Counted from the first letter of the stretch, positions 33,730 to 42,267 are shown. The stretch: 42,609 bases of DNA from JANXQE01 sp035651635 (GCA_035651635.1 DASRFK010000165.1:1-42609), one strand, 5' to 3'. The notes: generated by a model from the letters alone, not told the origin. Numbers and translations: made by a program.

Positions 33730-34110
33730 AAGAATGCTTATAAGATGGCCTTGCTTTTCCGATGGCGGCATGTTCCTTCGTTATCTCATGGGCATCAAAA
33801 TGGCGGAGATTCGAGCATACCTGCTGCAGCGCGGCTTAAGACCTCACTGCGTCTGGATTTGAACAGCCCCTCTCTCCCGCCAAGTGCTTACAAGCTTGTG
33901 TCTCAAAGAAAGGGAGGGTCAGTCAAGCAGATTCACCCGTCGATTTTACCAGCAACGGCACAGACTGCAGGCAGAGTAATTGCAGCCGGGCAGCGCCGGG
34001 CCCAGCCATTAGGCGGGTGACCGTTTGTGGTTCCCCATATTGGGCTTTCCACAAGGTCCCGTCGCGCGGCGCATCCAGTGGTCTCGTTCGATGAACTGTC
34101 TGACCGGCTC
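33730..34110. other. Gene-free stretch between GH116 and the pseudopilin gene
   Basis: No gene, RNA or repeat was recognised. Read on the minus strand it holds a TATAAG at 33742-33737, 7 bp before the pseudopilin ATG, without a clear -35. It must also contain the 3' end of the GH116 transcript, but I see no hairpin with a T-tract. Confidence 0.4.
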
Positions 34111-36672
34111 CTAGGCTTTGTATTTAATTTCTTTGATTTCCAGCGCGCCACTCTTGGGCTCGTAGAAGGCTTTGCCATCTCTGACACCGACAGTTCCGTA
34201 ACTGCCGGCGGCAGAGAAGAACGAGCGAAAATCGCCGGGAACAGCCGGTTCGACATAAAGGGTTTTCTCGACCGCATCATAGCGCGCGCCACTCAGGCCG
34301 TACAGCAAGGCATACGAGGACATGGCCCGGGCATACCAATGGCCACATTCGTATTCATTGAACGGATTCCGAACCCGGCCGTCGTATCGTTGGCGACAGG
34401 TGCGCACAACGTCGAGTCCCTCATTCACCAGGCCCAGTCGCATCATGTGCGAGGCGGCCTGATACTCGATCCCGGTCCAGACTTCATTTGAATATACAAA
34501 GGGCAAAGAGAGTTCGCCGCCTTTAGGCCAGGTGCACAGCAACAATCCGCCTTCGCTGCCACAGGCATAAGTGGGGCGTTGAGGATTGGCGAAATCCGAC
34601 AAGTCATGCTTCAGGTTGTATTTGCGAAGGGCCCGCAAATGACTTGAAACCTTGGCAGGCTCAAGCACCTGGCCCACGCCACAGACCAGGGCCATCCACG
34701 ACCCGAGCACCCCGTCAGCCAAACAGCCATTGCCGTACTGGTATTTTGGGCCTTCCTTTTGGAAAATGGCGATCGCCTCGGGTGAATAGCTGCCGACCAT
34801 GCTTTTATTTTCCAACGGGTTCTGAGCGCGCAGATTCTTCCATTCGATCCGCTGGTAGAAATACTCGCCGTTGAAGAGTTCGGCTTCGGCTTTGACGGTC
34901 CCTTTGGCCAGCAGCTCGCCATAGAGCGGCACATCGTCCTGGAGCGCCTGGCCCATGAGCTGCCCCGCCCGCAGCGCGCCAAGGTAGAAACTGGTGCACA
35001 TCCCTTCAGGTCCCCAAAACTCGATGTCGTAGGTGTTGTGATGCGGTTCTTCGACCCATCCTTTATGCCCGGGGTCCCACGTTTCAATGCAGTAATCCAG
35101 GCTGCGTTTGACCTTGGGCCAAAGCGAGCGCAACCAGTCGGTATTGCCGCTGATCCGCCACTCGCGAAAGACTTTCATAATACCGCCGAGCTGGCCATCG
35201 GCGGCTGCATGAAAATCGTGCTCGACGGGCCGAATGGGTAACGAGCTGCGGAACTGTTGATGTCCGGCCTCGTTTTGGGACACGCCAAATTCCGTTTCGC
35301 GCAAAGTGCGTTCCAGGTCGGGGAACAGGTGAGGAATGGCCTGGGCATAATTCCACACATGCGTGCACGAGCCGTGGCAACAACCTGAATTGTCACCGCA
35401 ACCTTCCCAGGACCACAGTTTGCCGTCCGTCTGGCGCAGAACGGTGGGTGACTTGAGAATAGTGAGATTGGCTGCCACCGCCTCAAGTACCTCAGGAGGC
35501 AGAGTGGAATCGTAAAAAGCGTCGCTGAACCGTTTTGTCTTCTGCTTCAGCTCATCATAGTGGTCGCGCCAGTAAAAACTCACCCCGTTAATGTCGGTAA
35601 ACCGGCCTGAGTACCATGGTCTGAAGCTGCCCGAATCCTTTCCCGATGCGCCCGCCGGGTCTCGGCCGATACGCAGATTCGTGCTTCCAACGAACCAGGC
35701 GAACCGAACGGTGACGGTTTTCGCCTCACCAGCAGCCAATTGCAGCGGGACGAAGAGGCTGGCCCCCGAACTCGCACCGCCTTCAGTGACCGGCGGCCGG
35801 TCGAAGCAGGCCGCGTCGGCCACGTCCTTCCATGCCATCGTTAGCGGGTCCCACCAGCCGCCACGGAACCACGCATGATTTACTTTCGTCTCCGCGTTAT
35901 CGGTCGCGGCTGAAAAGGCACCTTCTTCCCATTGCTTTTCTGTGCCGGCCCCATTCCACAGGATGAACCCGCGCTCGATTGGTCGAACCGCGTGCGGACA
36001 ATCGTTGTTCGCCATGAAGTTCTTCGAATTAAAGGAGAAGACCGCTTCAAGCGCAGACCCCGCGCGATTCGTGAATTTATATTCCAATGCAGCCGCGGGC
36101 AGGCTCGCATTGTCCGCGTCACCGGGTTCGAAAGGGCTCCAGCCGGTGATTTCCACCTCGATCGGCACCTGCGGATCTGAAAGACGTACCGTGCCGAATG
36201 GAAAGCGCGCTGCGAAGTGCGCCTGGGCAAATCGTGGCAAACCGTAGGTCGTGCCCCCGGCGCCGTTTCCGGTGTCGGGTGGACCGAAAATCTTGCGCGC
36301 CGGCACAGGGCCTTCGAGCACCCGAGCGAGCCCCGGCTGGCCTTTGATCGAAAGGGCAGCAAAGGCGCACGGCTCGTTGTACACCTCGGGCCGGTTGCGC
36401 AGCGACACGTGCGATAGCGCGCCGGTCCCTTCCAGGCAAATCATGCCGGCCCCAATACCCCCTAACGGAAAAGCCACCTGATTTAAATATTCCCCCTCAT
36501 AGCCGGAATTGAAATTGCGCCCCACGCGCCCGGAAACCTTCGCTCCGGCCTGGGTTTGAGCCGCTAGAGCATCACCAGGTGAGACAGCCGCAAGTCCGCC
36601 AACACCGGCGGCCGAAAGTTTCAAAAAATCGCGCCGAGGCATGGGGGCGTCGACTGATCGCTCGAGGCTCAT
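34111..36672 (-). CDS. Tat-exported GH116 family glycosyl hydrolase (GBA2-like)
   Basis: 853 residues from the ATG at 36672, supported by a strong GGAGG 8 bp upstream (36681-36685); a longer start at 36705 lacks one. The N-terminus has a twin-arginine signal (RRDFLKLSAAGVGGLAA). The N-terminal GH116 domain begins with NQVAFPLGGIGAGMICLEGTG. The (alpha/alpha)6 catalytic domain covers about 380-830. By analogy with GBA2 and TxGH116, E423 (WEGCGD) is the nucleophile candidate and D549 (NTYDIEFWGP) the acid/base candidate. Characterised members cleave beta-glucosides, beta-xylosides or glucosylceramide. It is exported folded to the periplasm. The C-terminal beta-strands end in LEIKEIKYKA. Confidence 0.9.
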   Translation of the reverse strand: MSLERSVDAPMPRRDFLKLSAAGVGGLAAVSPGDALAAQTQAGAKVSGRVGRNFNSGYEGEYLNQVAFPLGGIGAGMICLEGTGALSHVSLRNRPEVYNEPCAFAALSIKGQPGLARVLEGPVPARKIFGPPDTGNGAGGTTYGLPRFAQAHFAARFPFGTVRLSDPQVPIEVEITGWSPFEPGDADNASLPAAALEYKFTNRAGSALEAVFSFNSKNFMANNDCPHAVRPIERGFILWNGAGTEKQWEEGAFSAATDNAETKVNHAWFRGGWWDPLTMAWKDVADAACFDRPPVTEGGASSGASLFVPLQLAAGEAKTVTVRFAWFVGSTNLRIGRDPAGASGKDSGSFRPWYSGRFTDINGVSFYWRDHYDELKQKTKRFSDAFYDSTLPPEVLEAVAANLTILKSPTVLRQTDGKLWSWEGCGDNSGCCHGSCTHVWNYAQAIPHLFPDLERTLRETEFGVSQNEAGHQQFRSSLPIRPVEHDFHAAADGQLGGIMKVFREWRISGNTDWLRSLWPKVKRSLDYCIETWDPGHKGWVEEPHHNTYDIEFWGPEGMCTSFYLGALRAGQLMGQALQDDVPLYGELLAKGTVKAEAELFNGEYFYQRIEWKNLRAQNPLENKSMVGSYSPEAIAIFQKEGPKYQYGNGCLADGVLGSWMALVCGVGQVLEPAKVSSHLRALRKYNLKHDLSDFANPQRPTYACGSEGGLLLCTWPKGGELSLPFVYSNEVWTGIEYQAASHMMRLGLVNEGLDVVRTCRQRYDGRVRNPFNEYECGHWYARAMSSYALLYGLSGARYDAVEKTLYVEPAVPGDFRSFFSAAGSYGTVGVRDGKAFYEPKSGALEIKEIKYKA

Positions 36673-36680
36673 AGGACTTT

Positions 36681-36685
36681 CCTCC
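36681..36685 (-). promoter_or_regulatory. Shine-Dalgarno GGAGG deciding the GH116 start
   Basis: GGAGG on the minus strand lies 8 bp before the ATG at 36672. It is one of the few strong ribosome sites in the window and fixes this start over the upstream ATG at 36705. Confidence 0.7.
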
Positions 36686-36816
36686 GGATTGATTTTCGAG
36701 GGCATAATGAGGGGTTATGAGGTAGCAAGCGGCCGAACTCAAGTTTTCTTTGAGAGGACCTGAATGCCCCGCTTTTGCCTTTGACCGGAAGTGGTTAAGC
36801 TTTACCTTGGCAGGGC

Positions 36817-37506
36817 ATGAAGCATTCGGGTAAGGCGAGGAAGGCAGCCTTCAAATTAATCATTCTCACGTTTATCGTGGGGTTTGTAGCGTGGAGTATA
36901 GTGACTTTTGGGGCCTCGATCACGGCTATCCTTTCGGCCATCGCGCTTCCGGTCCTGCTAATCCTCTGGGTTCTTTTCTCGCTGTTCACCTTTTACTTTT
37001 TCCGTGACCCAAATCCGCACGTGCCGATCGGGCCCGGGCTCGTCCTGTCGACCGGCCACGGAAAGGTCGATGCCATCGACAACATCACCGAACCGCTGTT
37101 CATGGGAGGAGAATGCCAGCGGATTTCAGTATTTCTGTCGGTGTTCGACGTGCATGTGCAGAACGCCCCGGTAAGCGGGCAAATTAGTTTCTTCAAGTAC
37201 AGTCTCGGTCAGTTCCTCAATGCGCTCAAAGCTGAATCGGCCACGCACAATGAGAATGTCTTGATTGGTTTTGAAGCGAGCGACCCCCCGGGGCAAAAGG
37301 TCGGGGTGCGCTTGATCGCGGGGGTAATTGCCCGCCGGATCGTGCCGTTTGTGCAACAAGGCGAGACGGTCGCGCGCGGGGATCGGATTTGCCTCATCCA
37401 ATTCGGCTCCCGCGCGGACATTTATCTGCCGTTGAGCGCCAAAATCCGCGTGAAATTGGGCGACCATGTCGTGGGAGGCGAGACCATCGTCGCCACTTTC
37501 GTTTGA
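36817..37506 (+). CDS. psd: Phosphatidylserine decarboxylase proenzyme (short type)
   Basis: 229 residues, the length of the short alphaproteobacterial/archaeal class. Two TM helices (about 11-30 and 36-60) precede the FFRDP motif. SVFLSVFDVHVQNAPVSG contains the conserved Asp-x-His (D111, H113). LIQFGSRADIYLP carries the Gly-Ser self-cleavage site (G197-S198) that makes the pyruvoyl group. The family's conserved ADGKV is GHGKV here (82-84 region), so the triad Asp is replaced by His. The enzyme makes phosphatidylethanolamine from phosphatidylserine at the membrane. pssA follows 10 bp downstream. Confidence 0.9.
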   Translation: MKHSGKARKAAFKLIILTFIVGFVAWSIVTFGASITAILSAIALPVLLILWVLFSLFTFYFFRDPNPHVPIGPGLVLSTGHGKVDAIDNITEPLFMGGECQRISVFLSVFDVHVQNAPVSGQISFFKYSLGQFLNALKAESATHNENVLIGFEASDPPGQKVGVRLIAGVIARRIVPFVQQGETVARGDRICLIQFGSRADIYLPLSAKIRVKLGDHVVGGETIVATFV

Positions 37507-37516
37507 ACGAGGAGCG

Positions 37517-38377
37517 ATGGACCATCCTTCGCCAGCTGGCCCGCCGGCAGAACCCGCGCACGCGAAACTGAAGATTTATTTTCTGCCCAACCTGCTGACG
37601 GCGGGCAACCTGTTCTGCGGGTTTGTGGCCTTAACGAAAATCGTCGAGGCGGATATCTCGAGCGGGAATTTTCAGCAGATCAAGGTGGCGCTCGGGTTCA
37701 TTCTCCTAGCCTGTATCTTCGATCTATTCGACGGACGGGTCGCGCGGATGGGCGGCGTGGAGAGTCCTTTCGGCCGCGAGTTCGATTCACTGGCGGATCT
37801 GATCTCGTTTGGCGCCGCACCGGCTTTCCTGGTGCATCGGGTCGTGCTGGGCGACGTGTTCGGCGGACATCCCGAGATCGGCTGGTTCGTGGCCTCGGTC
37901 TATCTGATCTGCGGCGCCTTCCGGCTGGCGCGTTTTAATTGCCTCGCGAGTATGGCGGGGGGTGGCGGCAGCAAGGATTTTCTGGGGTTTCCGATCCCTT
38001 CAGCGGCGGGCCTGGTGTCTTCGCTGACGCTTTTGATCATTCAACTTAACGAGAAGGATAAAAGCCTGGGCGGCTGGAAGTACGTCATCGCCGCGGTGTT
38101 GATTTTTCTTTCGGCGATGATGGTCAGCACCGTGAAATACCCGAGCTTCAAATCGCTTGGGTTGCGCTCCACCAGCACCTTTACCAAGGCAATCCTCGCC
38201 GCCTTATTCATCGGCGCACTAGTGGTGTTGTGGGACTATATTTTGTTCTACGTTCTGCCGGCCATCTTTACGGTGTACCTGCTGTATGGTTTCATCCGGC
38301 CGCGCATTTCACGGCGCATGCGCCGCGAGATTGAAGAGGAAGAGGACGAGGATGAGGACGCTAGAGAGGCTCACTAA
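37517..38377 (+). CDS. pssA: CDP-diacylglycerol-serine O-phosphatidyltransferase
   Basis: 286 residues from the ATG at 37517, 10 bp after psd and preceded by AGGAG; a longer start inside psd is not needed. The CDP-alcohol phosphatidyltransferase signature is complete: DGRVARMGGVESPFGREFDS then AD, with all conserved Asp residues. Seven or so TM helices follow the type II bacterial PssA pattern, and the C-terminus is a highly acidic tail (EIEEEEDEDED). It makes phosphatidylserine, the substrate of the upstream decarboxylase, so psd and pssA form one route to phosphatidylethanolamine. Confidence 0.94.
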   Translation: MDHPSPAGPPAEPAHAKLKIYFLPNLLTAGNLFCGFVALTKIVEADISSGNFQQIKVALGFILLACIFDLFDGRVARMGGVESPFGREFDSLADLISFGAAPAFLVHRVVLGDVFGGHPEIGWFVASVYLICGAFRLARFNCLASMAGGGGSKDFLGFPIPSAAGLVSSLTLLIIQLNEKDKSLGGWKYVIAAVLIFLSAMMVSTVKYPSFKSLGLRSTSTFTKAILAALFIGALVVLWDYILFYVLPAIFTVYLLYGFIRPRISRRMRREIEEEEDEDEDAREAH

Positions 38378-38383
38378 GGCGGG

Positions 38384-39085
38384 ATGGACTTCATTCACCC
38401 CATTGCCTTGGCGGCGCTGACCGGCCTTCTCAGCGGGCTGGTTCTTTCAATCCCCGTCGGACCGATTAACCTCACGATTCTAAACGAGGGCGCGCGGCGC
38501 GGTTTCAAATGGGCCGTCTTAATTGGGTTAGGGGCCACCACCATGGAGGTAATTTATTGCTTCATTGCTTTCACAGGCTTTGCGTCATTTTTTACGCGCG
38601 GCTATGTCAAAGCGGCCATGGAGCTATTTAGCTTCGTGTTTTTGCTGTATCTGGGGATCAAATTCCTGCTCACCAAGGAAGGCCCTGCGCACGTGCGCTT
38701 TGGCCCGGCGGTCGAACGTATCGAAGCTCAGTTTGAAAAACGTTTCGAGGGCCATTCTGCCTTCATGACGGGTTTGCTGCGTGTAATGGGCAACGTCGGC
38801 GTGCTGGTTTTCTGGATCATCCTGGCGGCCAATTTTATTTCACGCGAGTGGGTCCTTCCTGACTGGCCGGGAAAATTGGCCTGTGTCGCCGGGGTGGCGC
38901 TCGGCACGGGTTTGTGGTTTATGGTGCTGAGTTGGTTCAGCGCGCTGGGTCAGGGGAAACTCAGCGAAAAAACCCTGATCAAAATGGAGCACATCTCGGG
39001 CGTTCTGCTGCTGATTCTGGCCTTAATTCACGGGGGCACCATCATCTGGCAGATGCATAAGGCCAACCTGGCCAGTCATCATTAG
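38384..39085 (+). CDS. LysE/RhtB family amino-acid exporter
   Basis: 233 residues, 6 bp after pssA. It has about six TM helices and the family's N-terminal motif GLLSGLVLSIPVGPINLTIL (the GxxxG...PGP-like segment, here PVGP). A charged cytoplasmic loop sits around residues 100-125. LysE-type proteins export amino acids or related metabolites by proton antiport. Placement in the phospholipid operon suggests co-expression, but I see no direct functional link. It converges on pyrB, 9 bp between stops. Confidence 0.85.
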   Translation: MDFIHPIALAALTGLLSGLVLSIPVGPINLTILNEGARRGFKWAVLIGLGATTMEVIYCFIAFTGFASFFTRGYVKAAMELFSFVFLLYLGIKFLLTKEGPAHVRFGPAVERIEAQFEKRFEGHSAFMTGLLRVMGNVGVLVFWIILAANFISREWVLPDWPGKLACVAGVALGTGLWFMVLSWFSALGQGKLSEKTLIKMEHISGVLLLILALIHGGTIIWQMHKANLASHH

Positions 39086-39094
39086 CGTCCAAAG

Positions 39095-40036
39095 CTAGCC
39101 GCTGACGCCTTGGGGGCCTTTGCCGCCATTGACCAGGAATAACACCGCCATCCGCACGGCTAGCCCGTTGGTTACCTGTTCGAGAATGACGGAGCGTTCG
39201 CAATCGGCAATCTGGCTGTCGATTTCCACACCCCGGTTGATAGGGCCAGGATGCATAATCAGCACATCCGGTTTGGTCCGGGCCAGGCGCGCTTTGTTCA
39301 AGCCGAACAATCGCGAATATTCGTTGAGGCTCGGGAACATCGTTTTGCGTTGTCGCTCGTGCTGAATCCGTAACAAGTTAATGATGTCGGCGTCGCGAAT
39401 CGCCTCCTCAACATCATAGGTGACGCGGCAGCCCAGTTGCTCGAATTGCCGCGGTACCAGCGTGGACGGCCCGCAGAGGGTCACTTTGGCGCCCAGCTTG
39501 GTCAGGGCCCAAATATCGGAGCGGGCAACCCGGCTGTAGAGAATATCACCCAGGATCGTTACGTTCAGCCCTTCGATGCGGCCCTTTCGCTCGCGAATGG
39601 TGAACATGTCCAGCAAAGCCTGGGTCGGGTGCTCGTGCGCACCGTCCCCGGCATTGATGACGCTGGAGTCGATCACCCGCGCCAGGAAATGCGGGGCGCC
39701 CGACGCGCTATGGCGGATCACGATAAAGTCCGTGTTGAGCGCTTCCAGGTTGCGGGCGGTGTCCTTGAGCGTTTCACCTTTCTTCAAGGACGAAGCTTCC
39801 GCAGTGAAATTGATGATATCGGCCGAGAGCCGCTGCTCGGACAGCTCGAAGCTGATCCTCGTGCGCGTCGAGGGCTCGACGAACAGGTTGACCACGGTTT
39901 TGCCGCGCAAAGCCGGAACCTTCTTAATTGCCCGCTCGCCGACAGCTTTAAAGGCTTTGGCCGTATCGAGCACAGTGGTGATCTCCTCCGGGCTGAGCGA
40001 TTCGATGTCGAGCAGGTGTTTGCGATTCCAGCTCAT
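39095..40036 (-). CDS. pyrB: Aspartate carbamoyltransferase catalytic subunit
   Basis: 313 residues, normal length. The carbamoyl-phosphate site is FVEPSTRTRISFE (STRTR at 56-60). IRHSASGAPHFLA, NAGDGAHEHPTQALLD and VLIMHPGPINRGVEID are the other family signatures. It catalyses the first committed step of pyrimidine synthesis. Its ATG overlaps the 3' end of pyrR by 4 bp, so the two are translationally coupled. No pyrI regulatory subunit or pyrC is present in the window. Confidence 0.97.
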   Translation of the reverse strand: MSWNRKHLLDIESLSPEEITTVLDTAKAFKAVGERAIKKVPALRGKTVVNLFVEPSTRTRISFELSEQRLSADIINFTAEASSLKKGETLKDTARNLEALNTDFIVIRHSASGAPHFLARVIDSSVINAGDGAHEHPTQALLDMFTIRERKGRIEGLNVTILGDILYSRVARSDIWALTKLGAKVTLCGPSTLVPRQFEQLGCRVTYDVEEAIRDADIINLLRIQHERQRKTMFPSLNEYSRLFGLNKARLARTKPDVLIMHPGPINRGVEIDSQIADCERSVILEQVTNGLAVRMAVLFLVNGGKGPQGVSG

Positions 40037-40566
40037 GGTTTCTCCAGAACCACTTCGTTGGGCCGCCCTGGCTCGTCTACTACCACCAGCACGCTTTCCG
40101 CGGGGGAAGTCGGGAGGTTTTTGCCAACGAAATCTGCTTTGATCGGCAGCTCGCGATGTCCGCGGTCGATTAAAACTGCCAACTGGATGCGTTTTGGCCG
40201 GCCGAAGTCGTTTAAAGCATCCATGGCGGCGCGGACGGTTCGGCCCTTGAACAGCACGTCGTCGACCACGACAACCGTTTTGCCGGTGATATCAAACGGG
40301 ATGTCGGTCGGCTGGACATCCGGCGCCAGTCGGCGGTCCAGGTCATCGCGGTGCATGCTGACGTCGAGTCTGCCGAGCAAAACCGGGTGACCCACAATCT
40401 CGTTCAAAGCCTGGCTTAGCCTTGAGGCCAAGGGCACTCCGCCCTTTTGAATGCCCACCAATACCAGTTCATGACTGTCTTCGTTGCGCTCGGCAATCTC
40501 ATGAGCAATGCGGACGAGTGCTCGCTGAATGGCCGCGGCATTTAGAATGACAGTGGATTCAGCCAT
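40033..40566 (-). CDS. pyrR: Bifunctional pyrimidine operon regulator/uracil phosphoribosyltransferase
   Basis: 177 residues, normal length. The PRPP-binding loop is VVVVDDVLFKGRTVRAAMDAL-like (98-115), preceded by LVGIQKGGVPLASRL and LDVSMHRDDL, all characteristic of PyrR. PyrR senses UMP and binds a stem-loop in pyr mRNA leaders; such a loop is found 204 bp upstream. The ATG is within the stop region of a leader ORF (ATGGCTGA overlap) and has no Shine-Dalgarno of its own. It overlaps pyrB by 4 bp. Confidence 0.95.
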   Translation of the reverse strand: MAESTVILNAAAIQRALVRIAHEIAERNEDSHELVLVGIQKGGVPLASRLSQALNEIVGHPVLLGRLDVSMHRDDLDRRLAPDVQPTDIPFDITGKTVVVVDDVLFKGRTVRAAMDALNDFGRPKRIQLAVLIDRGHRELPIKADFVGKNLPTSPAESVLVVVDEPGRPNEVVLEKP

Positions 40567-40759
40567 GGATCGGGTTCATGCTTTGCGACCTCGCTCGCGT
40601 TAACTCTGCCTTGAAAACGGGAACTGCCCAGGGCCTATACGCCCAGCGTCGCGGGTGGCCTGTCACAAACTCTGGAAACTGATTCAGACGGTGCAGCGTC
40701 CGGCGTCGCGCAAGGAGAGACACCTGGAGTTGCGACTTTTGCTTTTCCAAAACCGTCAT
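40559..40759 (-). CDS. Putative 66-residue pyr leader ORF
   Basis: It starts at an ATG at 40759 with AAGG 5 bp upstream (40765-40768), directly after the PyrR-binding loop, and ends in a TGA overlapping the pyrR start codon. The product is Arg-rich and resembles nothing I know. Because pyrR lacks its own ribosome site, translation through this ORF could deliver ribosomes to pyrR. It may be a non-functional frame; the case rests on signals at both ends rather than on its sequence. Confidence 0.35.
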   Translation of the reverse strand: MTVLEKQKSQLQVSLLARRRTLHRLNQFPEFVTGHPRRWAYRPWAVPVFKAELTRARSQSMNPIHG

Positions 40760-40769
40760 TCTCACCTTG

Positions 40770-40787
40770 GCAGTCTCACCGGACTGC
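40770..40787 (-). promoter_or_regulatory. PyrR-binding loop in the pyr leader
   Basis: On the minus strand the sequence GCAGTCCGGTGAGACTGC folds with a GCAGTC/GACTGC stem. Its core AGTCCGGTGAGACT matches the PyrR-binding consensus ARUCCNGNGAGGYU at all but one defined position. AAGGTGAG follows within 2 bp, as in PyrR elements that control translation rather than termination. Confidence 0.75.
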
Positions 40788-40811
40788 GTTAAAGGCAGAA
40801 GAGGCGACCTT

Positions 40812-41030
40812 TCAATGACTTGCCGTTTGCCGACTCTTACGCCACTTCGAACGGTGTTTGATAATCCAATCCGTCAATGCCCGCTCAAACCCGATATCGC
40901 GTCCAGCCTTTTCTGATTCAATCCACTTGTGCTTGAGGATCTCTTCCCGCTCAGCCTGAAACTCGCGGTACAACGAAGAGTTCTTCAGCAAGTCGTTCGC
41001 CGAGAGGGGCTCTTTCGGTTCGTCAGACAT
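40812..41030 (-). CDS. Small conserved protein of unknown function
   Basis: 72 residues from the ATG at 41030; an upstream start at 41048 is possible. It is charged and helical, without Cys, signal or TM. The centre HKWIESEKAGRDIGFERAL followed by DWIIKHRSKWRKSR has the look of a small conserved protein I have the impression of having seen in other bacteria, but I cannot name a family. A sigma-70-like promoter lies 30 bp upstream. It is upstream of the pyr leader on the same strand, so pyr transcription may begin here or at an internal promoter. Confidence 0.65.
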   Translation of the reverse strand: MSDEPKEPLSANDLLKNSSLYREFQAEREEILKHKWIESEKAGRDIGFERALTDWIIKHRSKWRKSRQTASH

Positions 41031-41059
41031 AATCGCGCGCTGTAACATCAGCGGTTAAA

Positions 41060-41089
41060 AATTTAATCACTACGAAGGCCAGTTGACAA
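41060..41089 (-). promoter_or_regulatory. Sigma-70-like promoter upstream of the small conserved gene
   Basis: On the minus strand TTGTCA (41089-41084) and TAAATT (41065-41060) are 18 bp apart, giving a start near 41053 and a short leader to the ATG at 41030. This is the best promoter I can find for the downstream pyr genes as well. Confidence 0.45.
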
Positions 41090-41217
41090 TCTTAAACTAC
41101 ACCCCGTCTGTCGTCTGTTTTGCCGACTTTCCATTCACCCGGGCTGACTCGGCAGCAACCGTGCCGATAAAATCGTGGCCTGCATGAGATTCCAGCACAT
41201 TTGCTGCCGTGCCGGGA

Positions 41218-42267
41218 TCAGGCGAGTTTCTCAACTAACGCTTTGGCAATCCCGAGGAATGCCTGGGCTGGCGGTCGTTCAGGGGCCGAAACGACCACCG
41301 GGACCCCCTCATCCCCAGCCTCTCTAATTTCGGTAAAGAGCGGAACTTCGCCCAGGAACGAGACGTTTTGCCGACCGGCTTCAGCCTGGCCACCGCCGTG
41401 TCCAAAAATCTCGACGCGCTCGCCGTTAGGTGTGGTGAAGTAGCTCATGTTCTCCACGATGCCCAGGATTGGGACGTTGACCTTTTGGAACATGGCGATG
41501 CCCTTGCGCACTACACCGAGAGACGCTTCTTGCGGCGTCGTGATGATCACTCCCCCGTCCAGCGGAACGGTCTGACAAAGTGTCAACTGGGCATCACCGG
41601 TGCCCGGAGGCAAGTCGACGAGTAAAAAATCGAGTGTTCCCCACTCGACGGCGGCGAAAAACTGCTGGATCGTTTTGACGATCATCGGACCGCGCCAGAT
41701 GACGGGTTGATCGCCATCAAGCAGTAAACCCATGCTCATGACTTTTACACCGTGACCTTCGGGAGGAACCATTTTGTTGTCAGGACTGATGGTCGGCTTT
41801 CCCCGCACGCCCATCATCAAAGGAATGGACGGCCCATAGATATCACAGTCCAAAAGCCCCACGGTTTTGCCCAAGCGCGCTAATGCACAGGCGAGATTAG
41901 CGGACACCGTGGATTTGCCAACCCCACCTTTGCCGCTAGCCACGGCGACAATCCGATTGAGACCCGGAACCTTGGCTTGCTGGGACCAAGGATTCGCGCT
42001 CGCCGGCCCGGGCCCCGCTGCTGTTTGGGGCTGGGTGACCTCGACATAAACCGATTTCACGCCGGGGACAACCCTAAGCACTTGTTCGGCTTCGTTCTTG
42101 AGCTGCCGCGCTGCCTCGGGATTCGCGGTCGTGAGGTTTAGCGAGACGCTCACTGCCCCGGCGTTAACCGCGACCTGCTTTACCAGGCCAAATGAAACAA
42201 TGTCCCGGCTGTAGCCTGGGTACTTCACGGCCTTTAAAGCATTCCTGATCTCATCCTCGGTAGGCAT
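41218..42267 (-). CDS. Mrp/ApbC/NBP35 family iron-sulfur carrier ATPase
   Basis: 349 residues from the ATG at 42267; the longer frame to 42321 has no support. An N-terminal MIP18 (DUF59) domain covers about 1-77, followed by a linker and the P-loop ATPase domain with the deviant Walker A SGKGGVGKST (111-120), LLDCDIYGPSIPLMMG and FLLVDLPPGTGDAQL. Such proteins bind and deliver Fe-S clusters as dimers. The usual C-terminal CxxC after ENMSYF is absent: the sequence reads ENMSYFTTPNGERVEIFG. Cluster binding in the standard way is therefore doubtful. Confidence 0.9.
   Translation of the reverse strand: MPTEDEIRNALKAVKYPGYSRDIVSFGLVKQVAVNAGAVSVSLNLTTANPEAARQLKNEAEQVLRVVPGVKSVYVEVTQPQTAAGPGPASANPWSQQAKVPGLNRIVAVASGKGGVGKSTVSANLACALARLGKTVGLLDCDIYGPSIPLMMGVRGKPTISPDNKMVPPEGHGVKVMSMGLLLDGDQPVIWRGPMIVKTIQQFFAAVEWGTLDFLLVDLPPGTGDAQLTLCQTVPLDGGVIITTPQEASLGVVRKGIAMFQKVNVPILGIVENMSYFTTPNGERVEIFGHGGGQAEAGRQNVSFLGEVPLFTEIREAGDEGVPVVVSAPERPPAQAFLGIAKALVEKLA

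Noticed and set aside
39437..40390. Plus-strand ORF of 317 codons
   Set aside because: It lies antisense to pyrB and pyrR, both of which have complete family signatures.
41082..41110. Plus-strand TTGACA as a promoter
   Set aside because: There is no acceptable -10 at 16-18 bp and no plus-strand gene follows; the same bases make a better minus-strand promoter.
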